Origin: Bacteroidales bacterium UBA1797
Lineage (GTDB): Bacteria; Bacteroidota; Bacteroidia; Bacteroidales; VadinHA17
DNA length: 25,805 bases
Direction of reading: 5' to 3'
Assembly: GCA_002319885.1 (NCBI GenBank)
Contig: DCFT01000124.1
Location: 1 to 25,805, forward strand
Of this stretch, positions 7,168 to 14,553 are shown in pieces; positions within the stretch are counted from its first letter, which is position 1; the number at the start of each line of letters is the position of its first letter. A program made the position numbers and the translations under genes. The notes below the pieces were generated by a model, which did not search any database, was not told the origin of the DNA, and saw only the letters and a list, made by a program, of their open reading frames with translations.

Positions 7168-8225
7168 ATACAATAAGAACTATTCTCATTACAGGTGGAG
7201 CGGGTTTTATAGGTTCACATGTAGTAAGAAGATTTGTTGGCAGATATCCTGAATATTTGATTGTAAATGCCGATAAACTGACGTATGCCGGTAACCTTGA
7301 AAACCTGACTGATATTGAAAAGAAGAACAATTATAGGTTCGAAAAAATTGATATAGTTGAAAAACAATCTGTTCTGGATCTTTTCGAAAAGTACAACTTC
7401 GATGGAATAATACATCTGGCAGCAGAGTCACATGTGGACCGCTCAATAACCGGTCCCGATGAATTTGTTTTTACAAATATCGTCGGAACGGTAAATCTTC
7501 TTAACGCAGCTCTTAAAAAGTGGAAGGACGCCTTCAGGGGAAAGCTTTTTTATCATATTTCCACCGACGAGGTATATGGTTCTCTTGGAAAAGATGGCCT
7601 TTTTACTGAAAAGACAGCTTATGATCCCAAAAGCCCATATTCTGCCTCAAAAGCAAGCTCCGATCATATGGTGAGAGCGTATAATCATACATTCGGTGTC
7701 CCTGCAATAATCTCCAATTGCTCTAATAACTACGGGCCTAACCAGTTTCCCGAGAAACTTATACCTCTGGCAATAAATAACATTAAAAATAATAAACCTA
7801 TCCCGGTCTATGGAAAAGGTGAAAATATAAGAGACTGGTTATATGTTGAGGATCATGTTGCAGCAATAGACCTTATCTTTCATAAGGGGAAAACCGGGGA
7901 AACTTATAACATAGGGGGTAATAATGAGTGGAAAAACCTTGATCTGATTTTGCTGCTTTGCCGGATTATGGACAAGAAGCTCAACCGTGAGGAAGGAACA
8001 TCCGAAAAGCTCATTACTTATGTAAAAGACAGACCCGGTCATGACATGAGATACGCAATCGACTCCTCAAAACTGCAAAAGGAGCTGGGATGGTCGCCAA
8101 TACCTGATTTTGCTGATGGTCTTGAAAAAACTGTTGAATGGTATCTTATAAATACCAGGTGGCTCGAAAGGGTCTTATCCGGCGATTACAATAAATATTA
8201 CGATCTTATGTATTCTCACAGATAA
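7164..8225 (+). CDS. rfbB: dTDP-glucose 4,6-dehydratase
   Basis: An NAD-dependent dehydratase of 353 residues that converts dTDP-glucose to dTDP-4-keto-6-deoxyglucose, the branch point for rhamnose and other 6-deoxy sugars. The NAD motif is ITGGAGFIGSHVVR (9-22), followed by the family hallmark DKLTYAGNLENL (37-48). HLAAESHVDRSI (84-95) is conserved. YHISTDEVYGSLG (130-142) holds the catalytic T134, D135 and E136, and SPYSASKASSDH (157-168) the Y159-xxx-K163 pair. NCSNNYGPNQFPEKLIPL and YGKGENIRDWLYVEDH are RmlB signatures. The ATG overlaps the galE stop by four bases. rfbA, rfbC and rfbD, which usually accompany it, are not in the window. The gene ends the operon and converges on the DUF4954 gene with nine bases between. 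Confidence 0.93.
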   Translation: MNTIRTILITGGAGFIGSHVVRRFVGRYPEYLIVNADKLTYAGNLENLTDIEKKNNYRFEKIDIVEKQSVLDLFEKYNFDGIIHLAAESHVDRSITGPDEFVFTNIVGTVNLLNAALKKWKDAFRGKLFYHISTDEVYGSLGKDGLFTEKTAYDPKSPYSASKASSDHMVRAYNHTFGVPAIISNCSNNYGPNQFPEKLIPLAINNIKNNKPIPVYGKGENIRDWLYVEDHVAAIDLIFHKGKTGETYNIGGNNEWKNLDLILLLCRIMDKKLNREEGTSEKLITYVKDRPGHDMRYAIDSSKLQKELGWSPIPDFADGLEKTVEWYLINTRWLERVLSGDYNKYYDLMYSHR

Positions 8226-8234
8226 CTGCTTAAG

Positions 8235-10232
8235 TCAAAGAATATTTTTCAATCTGGTTATTAACTCTTCACCAAGAGCCTTTTTTTGTTTGATATGTTC
8301 TTTTATTGCAGCTACAACACTATTTGATTCAAATTCTCCTCTTACCTCATCAAAATCAAGTTTTTTAACTTCCGCACCACCGTCAATTCCGAAGCCGGTC
8401 ATAGATGAGAGGGCGAATTCCTTCCTGGCATCCTCATACAAAAGATTATCCAGATCAATAACACTTTTTTCCCATTTCTCAACTATCCCGATTACATCAC
8501 CGGCGGTCAGATTACCAACAGGAATCCCATATTCTTCTTCAATCTTTTGGCATGCCCAGGTCCATTCCCATTTATAATAAGAATTGTGCAAAAAGACAAA
8601 AGATTGTGCCAGCTCTTCAACCGAAGCTATCATCCCCGCCTCTACATCATCCAGAAGCCTGCTGACTTCTTTCTCTGGGGCAATTAATCCCGCCAGATCA
8701 ATCCATTCTCCTTTGCCATCAGACATATCAGGGGCAAGACGGTGCTGAAGCTCCAGATTGGTTTTCAGTTCACAGCCTTCAAGCCTTTTTATCAGTGAAT
8801 TCCCGAGAAACTTATTTATACCTGTCTGATAAAGTCCAATACCTCTATCCAGAGAGGAGCCAGTTATTTTCATATTATCATAATAATATGCAGAAGTCCC
8901 TGGAGGAGACTCCGATTTAAGCTTCTTCAGAAGTTCCCTCCCTTCGAACATTTTAAGAATTGTATAAGGGCTGAGGAGATTAAAATTTACCTGGTCAATC
9001 CTGAAATGGTCTTTCCGCATGTCGCGTAATGGCCACTTCTGAGCATCTCTTATTGTACCTACACTTCTCAGATTAATTCCCGGAACAAGAACGCTTTCAT
9101 CATTACTTTCAATAAGATATGAAAATGGCAGCGAGGAAGTATCCATATTCTTATAATGACGGCCCATTATCAGCGTATATGGACCGATTCGGGCAGGCCA
9201 TAGCAGATAAGAGTCGCTTGTTGTCTTTGAGCCTCTTTCCATTATTCCCTGGTGGATGGGTCCGAGCTTGTACATATGATTGCTCTGGTTTGAACCACTG
9301 CCGGCATTCATAAATGAAAAGATCCCTGCTATAAGCAAAGTCGATTTGTGATGTGTAACGGTATATGGCCCGGCAAATATTGAACATGCCTCACCGTGAT
9401 ATCCGCCACAATTTGCAAAAAACAGCGAGTTTTCTGCCGAGTAATGTTTTGCCAGCACACAGCCCTGCCCGATAAAACATTTGTCGATCAGTGTTGATTC
9501 GGTAACCTTTGAACCCGAACAAACTATAAAATGTTCCATAATCACCCCTGGGCCTATAATAACAGGATCCTCCTCACAACTGTTTATCGATCCTTCATTT
9601 AGTGTTATTGCTCCTTCAACATGGCTGAAAGGTCCGAATTTAACATTGCGGATATTGCTGCAATTAAATATTCCGGAATTATGACCAATGGTTCCTGTTA
9701 TGGATGACTGAGCCAGAGAATAATCATCAACCATCTTCTCTATTATTCTTACAGCTTCTTTCCTGTGCCGGTAAAGAGCAATTATATATGCCTCATGTGA
9801 AGAAAGCCTGTCCCAGATTTTAACAGCTCTTCCGCCAGTTTCATTCATTACATTTACTGAAGTCGCATTTCCAAATGATGAAAAACCTTCGGTACGTATC
9901 TTGCCACAATTCTTTATTACAACCTTATCTTCAATGTTATAATTAGCAATATAATCGCCTATATTATTGATTATTACATCAGATCCTATTGTGCAGTTAT
10001 GCAACCGGGCATTTAGAATCCCGCTTTGTATGCTTATTCCCGATTCATCAATAAAAGGTTCCAAAAAGACTCCGAGCCTGATATCTCCTGAAAATATTAC
10101 ATTGACGCATCGCGCAGGGTCAAACCCCTCTTTTACCTTAACACGCGTCCAGTCATCGCAACTGCAACCGTTAGTTATCAAGATCGAAGTTTCTGAAGGT
10201 GTTATGTTCCTGAAATCATCTTTCAAGCTCAT
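8235..10232 (-). CDS. DUF4954 family protein with left-handed beta-helix
   Basis: A 665-residue protein that I assign to the Bacteroidota family annotated DUF4954. Residues about 55-130 and 170-390 contain irregular hexapeptide-like repeats (for example ARLHNCTIGSDVIINNIGDY, LIDKCFIGQGCVLAKHYSAE) expected of a left-handed beta-helix, the fold of many sugar-nucleotide acyltransferases and of the GlmU C-terminal half. A conserved-looking polar patch is GSGSNQSNHMYKLGPIHQG (311-329), rich in His, Asn and Ser and a candidate ligand site. Residues about 420-665 are predicted mostly helical, with a Trp-rich stretch YYKWEWTWACQ (552-562). There is no signal peptide or membrane segment, so it is likely cytoplasmic. 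It lies 20 bases after glmS on the same strand, which suggests a role connected to UDP-GlcNAc or amino-sugar metabolism. Its reaction is unknown to me. Confidence 0.82.
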   Translation of the reverse strand: MSLKDDFRNITPSETSILITNGCSCDDWTRVKVKEGFDPARCVNVIFSGDIRLGVFLEPFIDESGISIQSGILNARLHNCTIGSDVIINNIGDYIANYNIEDKVVIKNCGKIRTEGFSSFGNATSVNVMNETGGRAVKIWDRLSSHEAYIIALYRHRKEAVRIIEKMVDDYSLAQSSITGTIGHNSGIFNCSNIRNVKFGPFSHVEGAITLNEGSINSCEEDPVIIGPGVIMEHFIVCSGSKVTESTLIDKCFIGQGCVLAKHYSAENSLFFANCGGYHGEACSIFAGPYTVTHHKSTLLIAGIFSFMNAGSGSNQSNHMYKLGPIHQGIMERGSKTTSDSYLLWPARIGPYTLIMGRHYKNMDTSSLPFSYLIESNDESVLVPGINLRSVGTIRDAQKWPLRDMRKDHFRIDQVNFNLLSPYTILKMFEGRELLKKLKSESPPGTSAYYYDNMKITGSSLDRGIGLYQTGINKFLGNSLIKRLEGCELKTNLELQHRLAPDMSDGKGEWIDLAGLIAPEKEVSRLLDDVEAGMIASVEELAQSFVFLHNSYYKWEWTWACQKIEEEYGIPVGNLTAGDVIGIVEKWEKSVIDLDNLLYEDARKEFALSSMTGFGIDGGAEVKKLDFDEVRGEFESNSVVAAIKEHIKQKKALGEELITRLKNIL

Positions 10233-10252
10233 ATCGGAACCATTAGTATTAT

Positions 10253-12088
10253 TTATTCGACAGTTACCGATTTAGCCAGATTCCTGGGCTGATCAACATT
10301 ACATCCTCTCAGCACGGCTATATGGTATGAGAGTAATTGAAGCGGTATAACAGCGAGCAATCCTGAAAATATAGGAAGTGTTGCAGGAACTTCAAGAACA
10401 TAGTTGGCCATCTTGCTGATTATTTCATCACCTTCGGTGACAATGGCAATTACTGTCCCTTTCCTGGCTTTTATCTCCTGTATGTTACTTACGATCTTTT
10501 CATAAGTATCATCTTTAGTTGCAACAACAACAACAGGCATATTTTCATCAATAAGAGCAATCGGACCATGCTTCATTTCCGCAGCCGGATAGCCTTCAGC
10601 ATGTATATACGAAATCTCTTTAAGCTTAAGGGCACCCTCAAGTGCAACAGGGAATAGATATCCTCTGCCAAGGTAAAGAGCATTGTGTTTATTCTGAAAA
10701 ACTTTTGCAAGTTCTAAAGCCTGATCATTCACTTTCAGTGCATTCTCTATTTTTCCAGGGATTGATGAAAGTTCTGTTATCAGTTCTTTATATGTTGAAT
10801 CAGATATAGTCCCTTTATTGTGACCAATCTCAAATGCCATCATGGCCAGCACTAATACCTGGGTTGTAAAAGCTTTTGTCGATGCAACACCGATTTCGGG
10901 ACCCGCATGTGTATAAACACCGGCATCTGTTTCCCTGGGAATACTGCTGCCCACAACATTACAGATCCCAATCACTTTTGCTCCTTTTGATCTGGCTAGC
11001 TTTACTGCCGCCAGAGTATCGGCTGTTTCCCCACTCTGACTAATCGCAATTACAAAGTCACCTTTTTTTATAATCGGATTCCTATACCTGAATTCCGATG
11101 CATATTCCACCTCAACAGGAATCCTGGTATATTCCTCAAAAATATACTCGCCAACCAGTCCGGCGTGCCATGAAGTACCGCAGGCAATTATAATAATTCT
11201 TTCCGCCTGTGTCAACGGTTCAGAAACACTGTGCAGTCCCCCAAGCCTCACTCCCGAATTATCAGGTAAGAGTCTTCCCCTGAAAGTATCGTGAATCGCC
11301 CTGGGTTGTTCAAATATTTCCTTCAACATAAAATGAGCAAACCCTTCCTTGTCTATCTCTCCTATTTTAAGATCAAGCTCCTTGACTTCAGGCTGGAATT
11401 TTTCTATCTTTATTGTCTTGAGGACGAGTTCATCTTTCTTTATTATTGCGATGTCGTCATCCTTAAGGTAAATAACCCTTTGTGTAAATTCAACTATAGG
11501 TGTGGCATCTGAGGCAATAAAATTTTCACCGTCTCCCACGCCGATAACAAGAGGACTGCCTTTCTTAGCCGCAAAAAGTTTGTCGGGTTCTTTAGTGCAT
11601 ATTATAACCAGACCATATGCTCCTTCAACCCTGTTAAGAGCTAATGTAATTGCCTGTTCAGCTGTCAGATCACCTTCAAGATACAAGTGCTCCATAAGGT
11701 TGGCAAGAACTTCAGTATCGGTCTGACTCGAAAATTTTACACCTCTGCTTTCAAGGTGTTTCTTCAGACGTGCATAATTTTCAATTATTCCATTATGTAC
11801 AACAACAAAGTTTCCTTTATAAGATACCTGAGGATGAGCATTGAGTTCATTTGGCTCCCCATGCGTGGCCCACCTGGTATGTCCCATGCCTGTGGTTGCA
11901 TTAAAACTCGATTTGCTTACAAGCTCTTCAAGATCCTGTACTCTTCCGGCACATTTAAATATTTTGGTTTCTCCGTTTACCAGGGCCATCCCTGCCGAAT
12001 CATATCCACGGTATTCGAGTCTTTTCAGGCCATTAATTATAATTTCCCGAGCGGGTTTTGATCCGATATAACCTATAATTCCGCACAT
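10253..12088 (-). CDS. glmS: Glutamine--fructose-6-phosphate aminotransferase (isomerizing)
   Basis: The 611-residue enzyme makes glucosamine-6-phosphate from fructose-6-phosphate and glutamine, the first committed step to UDP-GlcNAc for peptidoglycan, lipid A and the amino sugars made by the wbp genes. The N-terminal glutaminase domain starts MCGIIGYIG with the nucleophile Cys2, exposed after Met removal; GYDSAGMAL, HTRWATHGEPNELNAHPQ and VVHNGIIENYA follow. Two SIS domains hold the synthase site: CGTSWHAGLVGEYIFEEYT, ISQSGETADTLAA and the second-domain ALKLKEISYIHAEGYPAAE and MKHGPIAL. The C-terminus LAKSVTVE is the family's usual ending. It is transcribed ahead of the DUF4954 gene. I see no glmS-ribozyme-like structure in the 205-base upstream gap, consistent with a non-Firmicute. 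Confidence 0.97.
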   Translation of the reverse strand: MCGIIGYIGSKPAREIIINGLKRLEYRGYDSAGMALVNGETKIFKCAGRVQDLEELVSKSSFNATTGMGHTRWATHGEPNELNAHPQVSYKGNFVVVHNGIIENYARLKKHLESRGVKFSSQTDTEVLANLMEHLYLEGDLTAEQAITLALNRVEGAYGLVIICTKEPDKLFAAKKGSPLVIGVGDGENFIASDATPIVEFTQRVIYLKDDDIAIIKKDELVLKTIKIEKFQPEVKELDLKIGEIDKEGFAHFMLKEIFEQPRAIHDTFRGRLLPDNSGVRLGGLHSVSEPLTQAERIIIIACGTSWHAGLVGEYIFEEYTRIPVEVEYASEFRYRNPIIKKGDFVIAISQSGETADTLAAVKLARSKGAKVIGICNVVGSSIPRETDAGVYTHAGPEIGVASTKAFTTQVLVLAMMAFEIGHNKGTISDSTYKELITELSSIPGKIENALKVNDQALELAKVFQNKHNALYLGRGYLFPVALEGALKLKEISYIHAEGYPAAEMKHGPIALIDENMPVVVVATKDDTYEKIVSNIQEIKARKGTVIAIVTEGDEIISKMANYVLEVPATLPIFSGLLAVIPLQLLSYHIAVLRGCNVDQPRNLAKSVTVE

Positions 12089-12113
12089 AATGAAGAGATT
12101 AATTATTCAGATA

Positions 12114-12121
12114 CGAAAATA
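12114..12121 (-). promoter_or_regulatory. Possible -7 box (TATTTTCG) for glmS
   Basis: On the - strand TATTTTCG lies 26-33 bases before the glmS ATG and differs from TAnnTTTG at one base, the same variant seen before the wbp operon. No clear -33 element was found. The rest of the gap (12122-12293) holds no gene or structure that I recognise. Confidence 0.33.
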
Positions 12122-12293
12122 GTTATTTTAGTTCATAAAATCTAGAACTGAACCCCGGAATATTAAAATTTAAACCTCGCTGAATTTATTGAAAGCACGA
12201 GGGCTCTTATCTGTATCAGCATCAGTAGTAAAGAATAGGGTTTTGAAAGAAGAAATTGGGAGATAAAGCTAAATTGTTGAATATGAAAGAATT

Positions 12294-13097
12294 TTACAAA
12301 ATCTTATCATAAAAATCATTATAGGCATCGATATATTCGGTTTCGTCCTTAAACTCAAGAACCGGTTTATTGACTGTCTCCAGATATTTCTTTAACTCTT
12401 CATTTATATCTTCACTGCCGATAATGATTCCGTCGGAATATTTGATTGCCAGTTTTGACACATTAACAAAATCAGGTTTCTTTACTAATTTCAGGTTCTC
12501 TCCGTCTATTCCGTCGAATCTCAGCTTATCGGCAAACGATGGTCTGAATGGTGTTTTAAAATCATTGTTATAGATGGAATAGATTATTTTGTAATTATGA
12601 AAAAGCGGATCATCACTATAAATACTCCGTAAATAAACAGGTACAAGAGCTGACATCCATCCATGGCAATGAACTATATCAGGTGCCCATCGTAATTTTT
12701 TCACAGTTTCAATTACACCCCGGGCAAAAAACAGAGCTCTTTCATCATTATCTTCAAATTCTTTCCCCGCTGCGTCGCTTATAATATGCTTCCTCTGAAA
12801 ATAATCATCATTATCAATAAAATAAACCTGCATCCGGGCCGATTGAATCGATGCAACTTTGATAATAAGAGGATGATCGGTATCATCAATAATAAGGTTC
12901 ATCCCCGAAAGCCGGATTACTTCATGCAGCTGATTTCTCCTTTCATTGATGCAACCATACCTCGGCATGAAAGTCCGGATCTCTTTGCCTCTTTCCTGAA
13001 TTCCCTGGGGGAGAAACCTTCCGATCTTCGACAATTTTGTCTCACCCAAGTACGGGGTGATCTCTTGTGAAATGAATAATACCTTTCTGCTTTCCAT
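12294..13097 (-). CDS. Glycogen/starch synthase-like protein, N-terminal GT5 half only
   Basis: A 267-residue protein matching only the N-terminal Rossmann half of GT5 glycogen synthases, which normally run to about 480 residues. The clearest signature is DIVHCHGWMSALVPVYLR (140-157), equivalent to the HCHDWQTALVP region of glycogen synthase. The opening VLFISQEITPYLGET and the segment FMPRYGCINER also follow the GT5 pattern. The ADP-glucose-binding KxGG motif expected near residue 20 is not recognisable: the region reads TKLSKIGRFLP. The C-terminal donor-binding half is absent, the stop is clean and the tail is acidic. Similar half-length proteins annotated as glycogen/starch synthase occur next to panC in Bacteroidales, as far as I recall, so this is probably a real family and not a local truncation. 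It is divergent from panC. Whether it has glucosyltransferase activity is doubtful. Confidence 0.78.
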   Translation of the reverse strand: MESRKVLFISQEITPYLGETKLSKIGRFLPQGIQERGKEIRTFMPRYGCINERRNQLHEVIRLSGMNLIIDDTDHPLIIKVASIQSARMQVYFIDNDDYFQRKHIISDAAGKEFEDNDERALFFARGVIETVKKLRWAPDIVHCHGWMSALVPVYLRSIYSDDPLFHNYKIIYSIYNNDFKTPFRPSFADKLRFDGIDGENLKLVKKPDFVNVSKLAIKYSDGIIIGSEDINEELKKYLETVNKPVLEFKDETEYIDAYNDFYDKIL

Positions 13098-13132
13098 TTA
13101 CCTGCCTGGCTCTACCATTTCGATTTAAGGTG

Positions 13133-13140
13133 CAAAGATA
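13133..13140 (-). promoter_or_regulatory. -7 box TATCTTTG for the GT5-like gene
   Basis: On the - strand TATCTTTG fits TAnnTTTG exactly and lies 36-43 bases upstream of the ATG at 13097, which would give a leader of about 30 bases. No clear -33 TTTG is visible upstream. Confidence 0.5.
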
Positions 13141-13265
13141 GTAAAAATTTATAACATAATAAAAATGCGGATAGTCAGATATATTCTATTGACCCATATC
13201 TTGCTTAATGTCAAAATCAATTTATCAGTTATAAGATTCCGGAATGCCGGTAAAAAAATTTAACT

Positions 13266-13273
13266 TAAGTTTG
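13266..13273 (+). promoter_or_regulatory. -7 box TAAGTTTG for panC
   Basis: TAAGTTTG fits TAnnTTTG exactly and ends 15 bases before the panC ATG, implying a very short leader of about 10-12 bases. No -33 element is clear. There is no Shine-Dalgarno before the ATG; the leader is A-rich. Confidence 0.42.
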
Positions 13274-13288
13274 TAAAAAAATCAAAAA

Positions 13289-14146
13289 ATGAAGATTCTG
13301 AGTACGGTTGCTGAACTGCAAAAGCAATTAAAAGACATGCATCTTTCCCCCATCGGCTTTGTACCAACTATGGGAGCTCTTCATAAAGGCCATTTATCGC
13401 TTGTGGAGAACGCTCTTAACAGTTGTCCGGTTGTCGTTGTCAGCATTTTTGTGAACCCTACACAGTTCAACGACAAAAATGATCTGAATAACTATCCGAG
13501 AACCCCCGAAAAAGATATGGACATTCTGGGAAAAGTACTCAGAGATACGGATATTGTATTTTCCCCCGGTATCAAAGAAATTTACCCTGAAGAAGATAAA
13601 CGGATATTTAATTTTGGGAACCTCGATAATGTGATGGAAGCCAGTCGGCGTCCTGGTCACTTCAATGGTGTGGCTCAGGTTGTAAGCAGATTGTTCGAAA
13701 TAATAAAACCCGATGTCGCATTTTTCGGACAGAAGGATCTTCAACAGCTTGCAGTAATCAGAAATCTTGTAAAACAGACCGGCAGCAAAGTGGAAATAGT
13801 AGGAAACCCTATCATTCGTGAAGATGACGGATTAGCCATGAGCAGCCGGAACCAGCTTCTTGATGCTGACATAAGATCCCATGCAGCTGTAATCTTTAAA
13901 ACAATCTCGGAAGTTAATGTTATGATAAAGAAACATGATATTGCTGAAATAAAAATATTTGTGGAAAATAACATTAACAGTGTATCAGGATTTAATGTTG
14001 AATATTTTGAGATTGCAGATGATATTGAACTGATTCCTATAAAATCAAAGGCTGATATGAAAAAAGAAAACCGGTATTTTGGATGCATTGCAGTTAAAGC
14101 CGGGAATATACGTCTGATAGATAATATTGAAATTGAATTGGTCTGA
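13289..14146 (+). CDS. panC: Pantothenate synthetase
   Basis: A cytoplasmic enzyme of 285 residues that joins pantoate and beta-alanine, using ATP through a pantoyl-adenylate, to make pantothenate for coenzyme A. It belongs to the nucleotidyltransferase superfamily. Visible motifs are FVPTMGALHKGHLSLVE (24-40) with the HxGH nucleotide-binding pair H32/H35, SIFVNPTQFN (52-61), NNYPRTPEKD (67-76), RPGHFNGVAQVVSRLF (121-136), DVAFFGQKDLQQLAVIR (142-158) and GLAMSSRNQLL (181-191), where KMSKS-like residues close on ATP. The product of the next gene, panD, supplies the beta-alanine substrate, and 54 bases separate the two. Confidence 0.96.
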   Translation: MKILSTVAELQKQLKDMHLSPIGFVPTMGALHKGHLSLVENALNSCPVVVVSIFVNPTQFNDKNDLNNYPRTPEKDMDILGKVLRDTDIVFSPGIKEIYPEEDKRIFNFGNLDNVMEASRRPGHFNGVAQVVSRLFEIIKPDVAFFGQKDLQQLAVIRNLVKQTGSKVEIVGNPIIREDDGLAMSSRNQLLDADIRSHAAVIFKTISEVNVMIKKHDIAEIKIFVENNINSVSGFNVEYFEIADDIELIPIKSKADMKKENRYFGCIAVKAGNIRLIDNIEIELV

Positions 14147-14168
14147 ACCAAAAGGTTAATTACCTTTG
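14138..14168 (+). promoter_or_regulatory. Promoter for panD: TTG - 20 bases - TACCTTTG
   Basis: TTG at 14138-14140 is followed after exactly 20 bases by TACCTTTG (14161-14168), a full match to the Bacteroidota -33/-7 arrangement. It lies at the panC 3' end and would start transcription about 30 bases before panD, allowing panD-flippase-radA to be expressed apart from panC. Confidence 0.6.
14151..14167. repeat. Near-palindrome AAAGGT-TAATT-ACCTTT over the panD -7 box
   Basis: Six-base arms AAAGGT (14151-14156) and ACCTTT (14162-14167) flank a 5-base spacer and overlap the panD -7 box almost exactly. It could be a repressor operator. As a panC terminator it would be weak, with no T-run after the stem. 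Confidence 0.4.
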
Positions 14169-14200
14169 CTCCATAATTATGATCAAGAAGTTAAGATAAC

Positions 14201-14551
14201 ATGTTAATAGAAGTTTTAAAATCAAAAATCCATCAGGTTACAATTACCGGGGCAAACCTCCACTATATTGGAAGTATTACAATTGATGAGGACCTGATGG
14301 ATGCTGCCAACCTGATTGAAAACGAAAAGGTCCATGTCCTCGATCTTAATAACGGAGAACGTCTTGTGACATATGTGATAAAGGGTGTTCGCGGATCAGG
14401 GGAAATATGCCTGAATGGTGCAGCCGCCAGAAAAGTCATTGTGGGTGATATAATTATCATTATGGCATTCGCATTAATAGATTTCCAGGAATCGAAATCA
14501 TTCAAACCTGTGATAATATTCCCCGATACTAAAACCAATAAACTGATCTGA
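14201..14551 (+). CDS. panD: Aspartate 1-decarboxylase proenzyme
   Basis: A small pyruvoyl-dependent enzyme (116 residues) that decarboxylates aspartate to beta-alanine for PanC. The proenzyme cleaves itself between G24 and S25, in HYIGSITID, and the serine becomes the pyruvoyl group. Other conserved residues are K9 (SKIHQV), R54, T57 and Y58 (NGERLVTYVI), and NGAAARKV with VGDIIIIM. Length and motif positions match the bacterial family. The gene follows panC by 54 bases, with its own likely promoter in the gap, and the membrane protein gene begins two bases after its stop. Confidence 0.96.
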   Translation: MLIEVLKSKIHQVTITGANLHYIGSITIDEDLMDAANLIENEKVHVLDLNNGERLVTYVIKGVRGSGEICLNGAAARKVIVGDIIIIMAFALIDFQESKSFKPVIIFPDTKTNKLI

Positions 14552-14553
14552 CG

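Noticed and set aside
7164..8225. rfbB as a UDP-GlcNAc 4,6-dehydratase (FlaA1/PseB type)
   Set aside because: DKLTYAGNLENL, HISTDEVYGSLG and NCSNNYGPNQFPEK are specific to the dTDP-glucose dehydratase group, with the TDE triad present.
12089..12293. Possible glmS ribozyme, small gene or RNA upstream of glmS
   Set aside because: No glmS ribozyme core, no credible short ORF (the only ATG frame near 12283 is nine codons) and no strong hairpin; only a weak -7 box was found.
12294..13097. Frameshifted full-length glycogen synthase
   Set aside because: The downstream sequence on the - strand (12089-12293) is only about 205 bases and shows no GT-B C-terminal motifs, so no lost second half is present.
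13741..14151. Long antisense open frame of 136 codons opposite panC
   Set aside because: It lies wholly over the panC 3' end, has low-complexity Ser/Ile-rich composition and no domain features; panC motifs are intact on the + strand.
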